The notes under the pieces: generated by a model
What the model saw: only the letters and a program-made list of their open reading frames with translations
The model's database searches: none
Told to the model about the DNA's origin: nothing
NCBI GenBank assembly: GCA_004026145.2
Contig: CP034993.1
Span: 9,738,050 to 9,802,049, forward strand
DNA: 64,000 nt
Reading direction: 5' to 3'
Source of the DNA: Takifugu bimaculatus
Taxonomy: Eukaryota; Chordata; Actinopteri; Tetraodontiformes; Tetraodontidae
Made by a program: the position numbers and the translations under genes
Shown: positions 1-10,289 of the stretch, in pieces
Position numbering within the stretch: position 1 is the stretch's first letter
How the letters are laid out: each line of letters opens with the position of its first letter

Positions 1-1248
1 AGCTCTTCTGCGGCAGAACGCCAGAGGCCGGCCTTGCTAACGCGGATTAAGCCAAATCTGGGTTAAAAACATCACTTCCATACAGCATTCGGCTGCTATA
101 GACGGTCTGAGTCCACGGATTAGAGTTTAATGGCGCCCCAGGAAACCTGGACGCCGGACACCAGGTTAACAGTTTGGTGGACGGAGCAGCTCCGTTAACG
201 CGCCGCGCTCCCTTTTGGCATCAAAACAACAGAGAAACGAACACAAGCACGACACACCACCACGTGTCAGCGTTTTAGCATGGCTGTTCTGTACAAAGGT
301 TCCCCTTCCGTCTCTTATAAACACCCGCGGGCGTCCCGCCGCTCTGCACGGGGGGCCGAAGCCAAGCGAGAGGTGGCCGTTTTGGTAGTTCAAGCTCAGC
401 TAAGCGCTATCATTGGCATGTCTGTTGTGCAAACCCTGCTGCTTCCTTACTTTGCATCGACCCATATCAAACGTGGCGCCGCCCCGTAATACTTTGGCAA
501 ACAACTGAATGCACCACCAGTGGCGCCCATTCAGAACCAGTATAACCAGCACCTTTGCACACCAATTCAACGCGCGTACTCCAGCAATCTGAGGCGTGCT
601 GGTCTATCTTACTGGCCGCTCGTCACGCGGGGGCCACGTCTCAGCAGGAGAAAACACATTTTTTCTTAAAATTGTGACTTATGGAAAATATATCTTCTTT
701 TTCCTAAAGAAGCATCACGTCCTCGTACCTCTAATCTAACTGGCCTGTGGGGACAGACGGGATAAGACCAATAAGAACACAAATCACACCTCACAACTCA
801 TTCTTCCTGTAGAAAAACAATAAAGCCAAAATATTCTAAGGTGCTTGATAACAACACAATTATTGTTAGGCCTTAAACTGGAACGACGTTAACAAAAAAA
901 GAAAAGACGAGTAGCGCAAATACGTTTAAGATTGAGGAAACTGCCCGGAAGTTTAAAGTGCATTCAATGTAAATTTGTGTCAATTGAGCGTTGATCAGTA
1001 ACAGAGTTTTACTGCGGCAGGAGGTGGATTCCCAGTGAGGTCCATCGCCACCATTTAAGATAAATAAATGACTCAAATTAGACTTTTCTCTCTTCCACAG
1101 AATCACTTTGGCTACGAAAGAGATCATTTTTCTATCTGTGTGTAAATTCCACATTCGGATTCAACTTCGAGGTAAAAGTCCACAATTCTTAGGAAAACAA
1201 GGAGGAATAAGGAGGAATAAGGAGGAACCATCAAGCTGCTGGTCGGAA

Positions 1249-1352
1249 ACCTGACCGGAACCAGTCAAACGGGAACCTGACCGGAACCAGTCAAACGGGA
1301 ACCTGACCGGAACCAGTCAAACGGGAACCTGACCGGAACCAGTCAAACGGGA
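1249..1352. repeat. 26-bp tandem repeat, four copies
   Basis: Four near-identical units beginning ACCTGACCGGAACCAGTC at 1249, 1275, 1301 and 1327, with a decayed fifth start at 1353. The unit carries the partial internal palindrome CCGGAACC. A shorter 10-bp repeat (GGAGGAATAA) lies just before it at 1200-1227. This is a local minisatellite, not CRISPR, because there are no spacers. Confidence 0.9.
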
Positions 1353-1483
1353 ACCTTAATGGGAACTAAAGGATTCATGTTTAATGGAAAAATAATATAA
1401 AAATGGTTTTCATGTACACTAAAACATGTCTAGAAACATAAGTTAACAAAAGGCTGCTCTGATCTTCAGAGACCAGAGAGGAC

Positions 1484-1552
1484 AGGGGGTGGGGGGGGGG
1501 CTGGACGGGGACGGGGGGGGGGGCTGGACGGGGACGGGGGGGGGGCTGGACG
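1484..1552 (+). repeat. G-rich tandem repeat with potential G-quadruplex
   Basis: About two and a half copies of a unit containing CTGGACGGGGACGGGG, each separated by runs of 8-10 G. The plus strand has many G-tracts within 70 nt, enough for intramolecular G-quadruplexes. On the bend5 (minus) strand it is C-rich. Confidence 0.8.
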
Positions 1553-2099
1553 GCAGCTCTCAGCAGATTCACAGTTACTGCAGCTTTGTCACAGTTGAGA
1601 TTTCGATCTGCAGCGTTTGGTTCCAGCCTGCAGCAGCCACACCAGCACTCTGGGTCAGAACAACAACAGCAAAATAAGAAACAACTGAGGAGGAAAAACA
1701 AATGTGGAAAAACACACATAAAAAAAAAGGAAAAAGAGGACTTTTTTTTTCTTTTTTGAGCGTTCTGATGGCGCAGCTCCGAGGGAGCTGTCAGCGGGGA
1801 GACCCCTGCCCCCCGACGGCCGGGCTGGGAGCAGACGGGGCCATTACGGGGTTCAGCAGGCCCAGACAGCTTCGACAGTACAATAGTGGTCCAGACAGCT
1901 TTACCCACGGCGAGCGCCGCTTCCACGGAAACCACGACCCTGAAAGCCGGCGTGAAGCCGTGGCTCCGCTCGCACAGTGGTGTGAATCCCGCTCACACAC
2001 ACGCACCCAGAACCTGGACGACCACCAGCTACATTCTCACAGCAAAGTGCAGGTGAAGCGTCATCGCTTCAGCTTCCGTCTCTAACGACAGCCAGTCAG

Positions 2100-2165
2100 A
2101 GGACCCGGGGACCCGGGGACGCCCCCCCCCCACCCCCCACCCTCGGGGACGCCCCCCCCCGCCCC
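2100..2165. repeat. C-rich low-complexity tract with short GGGGACCC/CGGGGACG repeats
   Basis: Alternating GGGGACC or GGGGACG units and runs of C. It is low-complexity, with no gene signal. Confidence 0.75.
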
Positions 2166-3009
2166 CGGTGATTGCCAAATCCATTTAAGGCCTTTCAAGG
2201 CATCCGCATGCCTGTACCTCCAAAACTCGTCAAACAGTCAAATTAGTCACGACGTGACACATTTATCCACAAAAGCAACGCGGAAATACAGCATATAAAC
2301 TAAAAACAGACGGCGAATGATTAAAAGAAACATCAGAGAAGCGACAGACAGCGACGCCGCGCTTCAGATTTCGCCTAAATAAAACGAAGAGGTTGTAATA
2401 GAGGGGGAATCTCTGTTGCAGAAGCTGCAATATGGCTGTTACCAGTTAAGACTCGCACCGGTGAGGCCCGAGCGTCCCGCTCCGTGCAGCAGGTAACCAC
2501 AGCGAACACAGCGGGTCCACGCCAGCGGGAGGCAGCACCAGCCAGCACCGTCATCTTCACAGCATCAGAAGACCTCGCCCAGGGCAACGGCCTCCCACTT
2601 TTTAAAAGTTTAAGGACTTAACACCATGTTCTGACACAGAACAATAAATCAATTCAACCAAGACTTGGATTCTCTCTCCCTTTGAGACGGGCGCGGCCGC
2701 CTCGGCACGCCGCCCCTCCGGGCCCGCGCCGGCTCAGGTCGGGCCCGTTCACTGGTCTGACTGGTGGGTAAAGCTGTCTGTGGCCCATTCATCCTACTGG
2801 GAGCTGCGACTGGGCTCTACTGGCTCTACTGAAAGAAGAACGAATCCGACATGGCAAAGAAAAAGCAAACAAACTGCTCCTGAATCTCTGACGGGCATCC
2901 TCTGAGCACCCAGACCCCAGGATGTCCCGCGGACCGTCGGGGGCGGGGGCGGGGGCGGAGGGGCGGGGGACTGGGGCGGCAGAAGGCGCTGGCGTGAAAC
3001 AGTTCGTGT

Positions 3010-3206
3010 CTACATGCCGTCGTACGTGAAGTTGTCCATCTTGACCGTCTGTCTGATCAGCAGCTTGGACTCCCGCCGCTCCTCGTTCTTGATGGACTTG
3101 TTGATGTCCATGATCTTTTCACAGATGTATTTGTTCACTTTGGACAATCTCTGCGTGATCTCCGCGCTGTCGGCCGTCTCCTGAGACACTCTGTCGTAGA
3201 GACACT
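3010..3206 (-). CDS. bend5: bend5 coding exon 6 (end of BEN domain and stop)
   Basis: The acceptor is a run of C followed by AG. The exon encodes ECLYDRVSQETADSAEITQR, then LSKVNKYICEKIMDINKS and KNEERRE, and ends ...FTYDGM-TAG. The helical C-terminal half of the BEN domain matches human BEND5 closely up to NEERRE. The last roughly 15 residues (from SKLLIRQTVK) differ from the human tail as I recall it, so the extreme C terminus may be lineage-specific or isoform-specific. Confidence 0.92.
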
Positions 3207-6200
3207 CTGGGGGGGGGGAGCGGGTGTGAGGATTAAAACGTGCACATCACCTTTATAGATGCATGAGGGTTGAGTGTTTAATGGGAGGCGTCCCTCAGAG
3301 CGTCCTACCCAAGGGGGCTCCTCCTCTTTATTTGGTGGGATCAGACTCAGGTGATCTTACCTCTGACAATTTTGAGTTTGCTGGGTGACAGCGGCGGCTT
3401 GGGGAGGGCGTCCTTCTTCTTTTTGGTGGCCACCCCGGTCACACTGCGGTTCTTCAGGGTCTCCGTGCCCCAGATCATGACGGCCAGGTTTTTGGTGAAC
3501 TTGGAGTCTCCCTGGGTCCGTTGCAGCTGGTGCCACTTCTCCTCGTCCACCCAGATCCCTCCGCCGAGGTGCACCTGCGGAGGACAGCCAGGAAGTGAGG
3601 ACCCACATCCCATATGAATGACAACTTTGTTAAACTGAACACTGCCGGGCTCACTGAGCGGGCTGGTGGATCTGGATCATGGCTGATTTAACAGCCTTGA
3701 AAAGGACGAGCCGTCATGTGCTTCCTTCCGTTTCTCCCCGGCTGATGATATTGGGGCCCTACAGAGGCTCGCTGCCACCATCTGGACCTTCACACACAGG
3801 TTGGCTAGCTGATAAAATGTGACTCCACATCATCAAAAAGAGCAGCTTCCCTCCTAGCTTGGGACATCTGAGCAGGCTGGATTCCCAGTTCAGTCCACCC
3901 CTCTGTACCATTTAAAGTGTGAACCCTCGTCGCACAAGCTCCACCAAACACTCCAAGCCCATCGCCAGCTCAGGCCGACTGGCCTTTCAGGTGAGGTGTT
4001 ACAGCTGGGGGCAGCTGGGGGGCAGCTGGGGGGCAGGTGTGACTCTGGCTCCCTCCCTTCTGTCTCACCATGGTGAAGTGTCACAGGAAGGCCTCGTCCT
4101 GTGACCCCTCCAGGCCTCCGGCCAGCACAGCCTCGCTGCCTTCCAGATTGTTTTCATCCTCTCCTGCTGTTGCCCTTGTTTATCTTCCTCCCCGTCTCCT
4201 CTCACCCCCCCCCACCACTCCCTCTTTTTCTCACCAGGGCTAACCTGTCAGTCAGCGTGAAATTCCTCTTGTGCAAATAATTAATACAGGGTCCCTGACG
4301 TAGGAGTGTTCTCATTTGCAAGTGTTCTTCACGCCTGAAGTGGCCGCGGGCCCCTGAGCTTGTAGTACCAATTCCCCCCTGTCATCAGAGACAGCATGCT
4401 GGGGGAATCACAGTGGGGGGGGGGACCCTAACGGGCCAATAAACACTGTTGATGATGACCGGCCTTGCAGGAATAATAATAATCTCAACCTTGTTTACCG
4501 GCTGAGGGGAGGAAAGCAAAGGGGGGGTGACTTAAATATGACGACATGTTGTTGGAAGTTAGGAGGAAATACAGGATTTCCAAATTACAAAATCAGGACC
4601 CCTCCAGGAACTTTACAATGTGTCAGAAGAGCTTCTAGGAAGTGATGGGAGAAAGGCCTCAGCATGAAGAACAGGGAGCAAAAGGGAGGAACAAAGAGCC
4701 GGTCGTCCCACCTTCCCATCGTTGCAGGTGTACACTGTTCGGGGGGACGGGGAGTAGCTGGAGCTGGTGTTGGCTTCCTCCCTGCACGTCTCCTGGACCT
4801 CCATGATGGGTTCCACCACTTCAGGCTTGATTGTCTGAGTGCCGTTGTCGTGCATAGGCTCTGCAGGGATGAAGCACACGGTGAAGGTTTGAGAGAGACG
4901 CAGCAAATCTCCATCTGTGGACGAGTTGAGCTCAGGTCAGGCCGCCATCCGCCTCATCAGATCAGTAATGACACTAAAGTGGTCCGAACCCCCCCCGACA
5001 AACAGTCTGAGTCAGGACCAGGATTCTCTGTGCCTGCAGACGGGCTGATATTTTAGCCCAGTAACCTAAGCTGGCTTGGTGGCGGGCCGCGCTAAGCTCC
5101 AATGTAGCTGATGAGTTTTAATATCGGCCTGCCCAGTTCATCCTCTGCCTGACAGCACCCAGGGAGCACTAATCTTTAGCCTGTCCATTAGATGGTCTCA
5201 CCAGTGGCCAATCGCCACCGTCTGCATGTGCAGGCCGCGCTTGACACCAGCATCTGCCGAAGGTCGAGGCTGAACCTTGCGGCGGACGCCACACGCCCCG
5301 CTCATGCAAGAGCAGCAGCTTTGATTCGCTCTGTGCTGGATTTGCTATTTTGGTCCGAGGCTGCACCAGATTTTACAGGTGACCAGCAGCTTCAGCAGCG
5401 GAGGATGAATCCACACAGGTGGAAGCAGATAAGTTGAACTAAGAGACCGAAAAAGCTTTTAATTCCTCAACCAGTTGACATGCACAGCTTTCCGTGATTT
5501 TTTGGGAGCTGTGGGAAGCCGTGCACAGACAACTGCTCTCCCTCCTCCTCTGAAGGTCACCTCTGCTCCACTAACTGGACCGAACTGGAGTAAAACCAGG
5601 AGACACCCAGGGTTAAATCTGCATCTTGGGCAGAGAGACAATGACTGTTTGAGAAACTTCACCTCATTCTGATTGGCCGACAGAGAACCTACAACTAAAA
5701 GAGGATTCCACAACATGTGTTGGTTGTTCTGAAGGACCAGACTGTTAGAACCTCTTCACTCTGTCCTACAGACTCCTACTGGAACTAGGAGGCCAAACAA
5801 GCAGAGGTAGAACTTATTGCATCCTATCTAGTGGGTGGAATGTGCCCTGTTAGCGTGGTGGGTGCCTCACCGCTGCCCAGTCTGATGAGGAGCACGTCCT
5901 GCAGCCTCCTGTTGAAGTCCCTCAGCTCTTTGACTTCAGTCAGCAAGCTGCCGTATTCCTTCAGCTTCTTGGCCTGCTGGACCAGCTGCCGGCGGGTTCT
6001 GTCCAGCTCCTGCTGCAGCCTCCTCATCTCCTCCTCCTGCTGTCTGTAACTAAGAACCAGCTCTTCGTACAGGACTCTGGGAACCACGGCTGCCGACACG
6101 CCGCTGACACAATCCATGTCCACCTCCAAATGCTGCTGCTGCTGGTGGTGATGATGATGCTGCTGATGCTCTAGCTCCTTATCTTCATCCTCGTCGTCCG

Positions 6201-8143
6201 CCTCATCGCCCTCCTCGGCCAGCCGGTCCTCGTCCAGGTCCTCTTCACCCTCCATATAGGAACTGGCGGCGTTTCTCTCCAGGCGAGCGACGACTGCTGC
6301 TAGGCTCTTTGAGGAGTTGGAAAAGGGGCGCCCGTGGTCCTGAGACATGACCTGGCGAGAAGCGACAACAGCCAGCTCAGGCCGGAACTCCAACCAACAC
6401 AAAAATGAGATGATGCAAACAATGTAGCACGTGTGGGAAAAAGCGGGCCCTGGCCAAACGCCCTGGCATTGGCTCTGACAAGACCTGCTTTCACTCTAAA
6501 GTAGAACGGATGGGGGAAAGGAACGTGATAGCGGGAGCGTGCGCCCGTGTTGATTGTGCAGACTGTAACAGAAAGTGGGAGGAGAGGAGTCACCGGGTTC
6601 TTTGATGAGCGGCTCAGAGGATTTGTCCGTGAAAGGGCAGCTGTCCAGAGTGCTGAATTTGTGCTAATCCAGCATATGGTAAAAATAGCAAGGGGGGGGG
6701 GGTAGGTGTGTGTTTACAGCAGGTCGGTTTCAACGTATGCTGGGATTATTCTGGTTGTTTGTCGTGAGTGTAGATGCAAATGATGGAGCTGCGGCGTGTC
6801 TGCACAGCCTACCTGTTTATGCCTGAGGGGCATTCTCTCCTCCCCATAACAGTTTTCAAAAGAGTTTCCTGAATTCTTGATGGACATCTTGGGAATTTTC
6901 ATCTTCTTTTGCATTATCCTGTCTTCAAATTCCTCTACCGTATCTGTGGAGTTCAGAAGTGACACCATGAAGGATCTCATGAAGCTTTAAAAGCCTGACA
7001 CGGTGGCGTTAAACGTGAAGTGACGTTGTCCTGACGTTACCTCCTGTCTCAAGGACGCTTTTCGCCATAGCACACCCAGGTGGCTCGAACATGCGACTAA
7101 CTCACCCATTTAGAGCCCCCGTCCTTTATGTAACATTGCTGCAGGAGTCGGTGGGATCTGACATGCTGGGATTACTGGTGTAACGTTAGCTGGTGGGAGA
7201 TCGAACGCGTAGCAACCATTTGCATGAGCAAACACAGTTGCAGCTGCACATCAAGGCAATCAAATGTCCCCAAGTTAATAGAATGCGCAGTCGTGACACA
7301 TCCAGGTGGCGGAGAGCTCGCTAACGTGTTGTTCACATTAATGTCTGTGACAGGACGATGACTGCAGCCCCCCCCCAAACCCCCCCACCGCGCAGTAACG
7401 CTGATAACCAGCTAGCCGCAACCCGGCAAATCTTCCCGTTTCGCCTCCAGCCGACGCTACAAACCTCTAAAGATGTCAATGGGTCGGCGGTAGTGTGTTG
7501 CGCGTCTTCCGTGTGTTTTGACAGCGCTGCATTCACCTAGCAATGCACTTGTGTTAGCATGCTAACGCGGAATACGCACCGAGCTAGGAAGCGTTAGCTC
7601 CCCGTTGTAAACAACCCCTGCTACATGCTAACACTGCATGGCAGCGTTACACCAACACCGGTAACGCACGGTCGATGCCCGTGACCGGCGCCACGCACGA
7701 CACATGTAGGACAAAGCACACACGATACGGCACAGCTATCTGCAAAGTTCTGTTAGCATGCCCCGCTAGCTAACCGCAGCCGAGGACGTTGTTGTGGATT
7801 TCAGTGTCAGATTCCAGCTGATCGCGTCTTGACAAATCGCACAAAAGGACTTTGTTCGACACGCTCCGTTGTTTCGCGCACACCGGCGTCACTTATCCCG
7901 ACCAGGGGAGAAAAACAGGGCTTAGAAGCGGAAGCTAATATTTCAAGAGCGCAACTTACCTGCAAGGGCAAGGATTTGTGCTTCGCATGGCTGGCCTGTG
8001 CTGCCATTCTGCTCAGCTCTGTGGACCAGATACACCTTCTGATTATCAAAATCTGTCTTGTGCAGAGGTCTGAAATCTTCCACATCTGAAACGGGTAACG
8101 CGTAGCACATGTCGTCTTCAAAGAATCTAACAAAAGCATACAT
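3010..8143 (-). CDS. bend5: bend5, BEN domain-containing protein 5; complete, six coding exons
   Basis: Joined coding exons (5'->3' on minus): 8143-7960, 6943-6813, 6351-5871, 4860-4712, 3574-3361, 3206-3010. They total 1356 nt, i.e. 451 residues plus TAG. Every junction is GT/AG and the phases (1,0,1,0,1) agree. Recognised from family knowledge: the start MYAFVRF, the stretch IMQKKMKIPK, a coiled coil (about residues 198-262) containing RRQLVQQAKKLKEYG, the EEANTSS segment, and a C-terminal BEN domain (about 320-440) with GIWVDEEKWHQLQ and RSVTGVATKKKKDA. BEN domains bind DNA and recruit repressive chromatin factors, so a nuclear role is expected. The human protein is about 421 aa; the extra length here is mainly an acidic and Gln/His-rich insert (about 138-178). 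The start ATG has an in-frame TAA two codons upstream and A at -3. The gene is nested in an agbl4 intron on the same strand. The orthology call is firm; exon 3's exact 5' edge is the least certain boundary. Confidence 0.95.
3361..3574 (-). CDS. bend5: bend5 coding exon 5 (first part of BEN domain)
   Basis: 214 nt, phase 0 in and phase 1 out; acceptor CTCCGCAG, donor CAGAG/GTAAGA. It encodes residues 316-386, VHLGGGIWVDEEKWHQLQ through KPPLSPSKLKIVR. It is nearly identical to mammalian BEND5, the most conserved exon of the gene, and carries the basic KKKKDA...KPPLSP segment. Confidence 0.95.
3575..4711 (-). other. bend5: bend5 intron 4; nothing coding seen
   Basis: 1137-nt intron between the linker exon and the first BEN exon. 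It holds a small GGGGGCAGCT repeat (about 4008-4036, overlapping E-box-like CAGCTG motifs) and C- or G-runs at 4206-4214 and 4414-4423. I see no other feature. Confidence 0.6.
4712..4860 (-). CDS. bend5: bend5 coding exon 4 (linker before BEN domain)
   Basis: 149 nt, phase 1 in and phase 0 out; acceptor CATCCCTGCAG, donor GGGAAG/GTGGGA. It encodes residues 266-315, including EEANTSSSYSPSP and the terminal CNDGK, which align with human EEANTSSYYPAPAP and DNGK. It reads as a flexible Ser/Pro/Thr linker between the coiled coil and the BEN domain. Confidence 0.92.
4861..5870 (-). other. bend5: bend5 intron 3; nothing coding seen
   Basis: 1010-nt intron. The short open frames inside it (for example 5192-5437) resemble no protein family I know. 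No repeats of note. Confidence 0.6.
5871..6351 (-). CDS. bend5: bend5 coding exon 3: acidic/Gln-His stretch and coiled coil
   Basis: 481 nt, phase 0 in and phase 1 out; donor GCG/GTGAGG. Contents in order: a short variable part; conserved SLAAVVARLER; an acidic run rich in Glu and Asp (about residues 138-166); HQQ, five His and four Gln (about 167-178); then a strongly conserved coiled coil from VVPRVLYEELV to LIRLGS. The acceptor TTCTCGCCAG sits next to an alternative in-frame AG 12 nt downstream (after ATGTCTCAG). The 5' edge may therefore be 6351 or 6339; both keep the frame and differ by four residues. Confidence 0.92.
6352..6812 (-). other. bend5: bend5 intron 2; nothing coding seen
   Basis: 461-nt intron. 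Apart from a G-run near 6692-6702 there is no distinct feature. Confidence 0.6.
6813..6943 (-). CDS. bend5: bend5 coding exon 2
   Basis: 131 nt, phase 1 in and phase 0 out. The acceptor is CTCCACAG and the donor is CAG/GTAGGC. It encodes residues 62-105, with the conserved core IMQKKMKIPK and YGEE...LRHK. This Lys-rich segment is conserved in vertebrate BEND5; its function is not established from the sequence. Confidence 0.92.
6944..7959 (-). other. bend5: bend5 intron 1, CpG-rich
   Basis: 1016-nt intron directly after coding exon 1. It is noticeably CpG-rich, especially about 7290-7960, with many ACGC, GCGC and CGTTAGC motifs and repeated GCTAACG/GCTAGC-like words. A CpG-dense first intron is typical of the downstream half of a CpG-island promoter, so this part is the best candidate for bend5 promoter-proximal regulation. 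No computed island score is available. Confidence 0.45.
7960..8143 (-). CDS. bend5: bend5 coding exon 1
   Basis: Encodes residues 1-61 plus one base of codon 62. It starts MYAFVRFFEDDMCYALPVSD and ends at CTTGCAG followed by GTAAGT at 7959-7954. It carries the conserved N-terminal block (FDNQKVY, AQILALA). Compared with the human protein it lacks a Gly/Pro-rich stretch before AQILALA. The first ATG is preceded in frame by TAA, so translation cannot start upstream in the unspliced sequence. Confidence 0.93.
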
Positions 8144-8242
8144 TATTTACTTCTCTTTGGTCCTGCACTTTGGATATGGTTGACAGTTTTTTCCTCACAA
8201 AGTATTAAAAAATATACACATACTGTAGAGGGGGGTTGGGGT

Positions 8243-8327
8243 GATCTGCGCTCGACTACTCACGCCTGGTCCACATCATCAGAGGAGAGCATCCAGACAT
8301 GAGTAGTCGACCTGACACTCGCAGATT
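8243..8327 (-). other. imperfect inverted repeat (hairpin) upstream of the bend5 start codon
   Basis: The arms TCGACTACTCA (8252-8262) and TGAGTAGTCGA (8300-8310) are perfect 11-bp complements separated by 37 nt. An outer pair, ATCTGCG (8244-8250) and CGCAGAT (8320-8326), extends the stem with an asymmetric bulge. It lies 100-184 nt 5' of the bend5 ATG. If transcription starts further upstream it would fold in the 5' UTR. Its function is unknown. Confidence 0.7.
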
Positions 8328-8589
8328 CTTCTGAGGAAATGTCCCGTAATAATTTCGTTTTGCTTGAGCGCGTGCGTGAGAAAGACAGAGACAACTGTTG
8401 CACAAAGCATTTATGCACCTATTGTACAGTGTTGATATTCTAAACACCTTTAAATTATTCCAAAAATATGCAAAATGCAGCATATTTCCTTAAGTTCCAC
8501 AAACCCACATTCAGATAATCACATAAGTAAAACATGATGCAACCTAATTGTACAATATATTTCACTGATCGGCCATTGTTGTTTGTTGT

Positions 8590-8700
8590 GCTTTAGAATA
8601 ACGGCCTCAGTGGGTCAACGTCACGTGTCATTGGGCTTTCGTGACGGCCTCGGCGTGGATCATGTGACGCTACCGATGTAATGCAAAAATCACGCGGGAC
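8590..8700 (-). promoter_or_regulatory. candidate upstream regulatory/promoter segment of bend5
   Basis: On the minus strand this contains CCAAT (8630-8634), the E-box CACGTG (8622-8627) overlapping a TGACGT half-site, and a CATGTGAC E-box-like site (about 8661-8668). These sit in a local patch of CpGs about 450-550 nt upstream of the bend5 ATG. The assignment is inference from motif clustering and position; no transcription start site can be read from the sequence. Confidence 0.3.
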
Positions 8701-9595
8701 AAAATAAGCAAGAGCTGTCGACTCGTGGCTCGTTCATCACAGCTCCCGCCGCTCCTCCCAGAGAGCCGGGGTGGAAACCAGTCGGGCAATTCTGGTCAGG
8801 TTTCCCAGGTTTCTGTTCTCTCATGTTTACTTGCATTTGCCTGCTTGTAGCGCGCCAGGAACGCTTTAAGGACAACTGACAGAAATTAACTCTGGGTTAT
8901 TGTAAGACAGTCAGGTGGTAATACAACAGGATGGATTTCTCTCAGTTGTTCCTCTAATGGAGAGCACCACAGTCGATAAATGACACTAACAATTTCGTTC
9001 TGCCTCGGCTGCTGTAATTGAAAAGTAACTGATGCAGAACTATACAGAGGCTTTTGCTCCATCTCTGATGTTTCATTTTATTTTATTTTCCAGCGTTTAA
9101 TTTTGTTTGAAAGGCCCCCTTCCTCTCAGTGTTTCTTTGTGCTGACTGTTCTTCAGAGACTTTTAAACAAGACTGACAAGCATCTCTGCGACCATTGTGT
9201 TTCTGAGCTTACTGGCTGCTCGCATAACAAAGAGCCGGACGCGTCTCTGGGCTCCACCTGCTGACTATAGGCCTTCGTTTCTGTGACAGATGTAACATTA
9301 ATATAGATAAGTTTGTCAGAACCACCCAGCGTACAGCACAGTGAGAGTGAGAGAGCTGATTTGGACAGAACCACTCTAGTTGAGGGCTGGTCCTGGCAAA
9401 AGTGTAGTTTCAAAGAACCGAAGACACTTTTGGAAACATGACACCAGCATTTCCTGTTTTAAAAAGTAGTTGCTTGAGCTAAAATCAGCCATCAACATGA
9501 TGAAAAGGTAGTTTGGCCCCAGGAAGAGTCCTGGGATCCCTCCACATCATGTTTAATGCAATATGACCTTTTATTTAGGTAACTAATTAGGTCTC

Positions 9596-9596
<1 letters not shown>

Positions 9597-9648
<52 letters not shown>

Positions 9649-9669
9649 GTGTGTGTGTGCGTGTGTGTG
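9597..9669. repeat. (GT)n microsatellite, ~73 bp
   Basis: Uninterrupted GT run with two GC interruptions near its 3' end. Open frames reading Thr-His or Val-Cys across it are artefacts. Confidence 0.97.
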
Positions 9670-10289
9670 ATTCCTTTCACACGCTGCAGTGATGGTTATT
9701 ATAGTTATTAAAACATCAAACACTGTCAGTTTGACATTTTTGTCTCACTTCTTACTTCTTTGTTGTGAGGATTCAAAACATCAAAAGTCTGTTTGAGGAC
9801 TCAAGGTCGAGGTCAGAATGTAGGTAAGGAACCATATAAACGTCTGTATTTGTTGGTGGGGGGAGGACGTGGTCAGGGATGTAACCATGAAGATAATTCA
9901 TGTTTAAAAAACACGTGTTACTTTTGCTTCCTCACTGCATTCAGATTTAACTTTTATTCATTTATTTCTGCTCAGGACACACAGATCTAAGCTGTGATAA
10001 AAAATACATTATTTATTAATCCCACAGTGGGGAAATTTGCAGTGAAAAGCATTAGTGTAATTAAGTGTACCATTAAAAAGAGCCTCATTTAAAAACATAA
10101 AGTTTGTGCAATGTGCTAATTCTGTGATACCAGCAGTGAGATCATTGATTATCTTCTGTTTCTGGTACAAAACTGCAGCGTATCAGCATATTGGACTGAA
10201 TAATATCCTTATAATCTCATCTGTAGATTGTTGTTAGGATCCTTTAATGCATTCAAAAGCTGCAGAAACAGAAAACGCCACCAGTCCAT

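Larger units (their letters stand above)
1..3009. other. bend5 3' side / agbl4 intron; no further coding exon seen
   Basis: This stretch follows the bend5 stop codon on the minus strand and probably holds its 3' UTR. ATTAAA-type minus-strand polyadenylation candidates occur at 1380-1385 and near 126, but none can be assigned. The composition is unusually CpG- and G/C-rich in places (2690-2760, 2938-2982, 2100-2165), with several short tandem arrays listed separately. Open frames at 1381-1935 and 1702-2085 are low-complexity and resemble no family I know. Confidence 0.5.

Noticed and set aside
1249..1352. CRISPR-like array of 26-bp repeats
   Set aside because: Units are directly adjacent without spacers, in a vertebrate genome. 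It is a minisatellite.
1381..1935. 184-residue minus-strand open frame
   Set aside because: Spans the G-rich tandem repeat and homopolymer runs. Composition is low-complexity and resembles no known protein.
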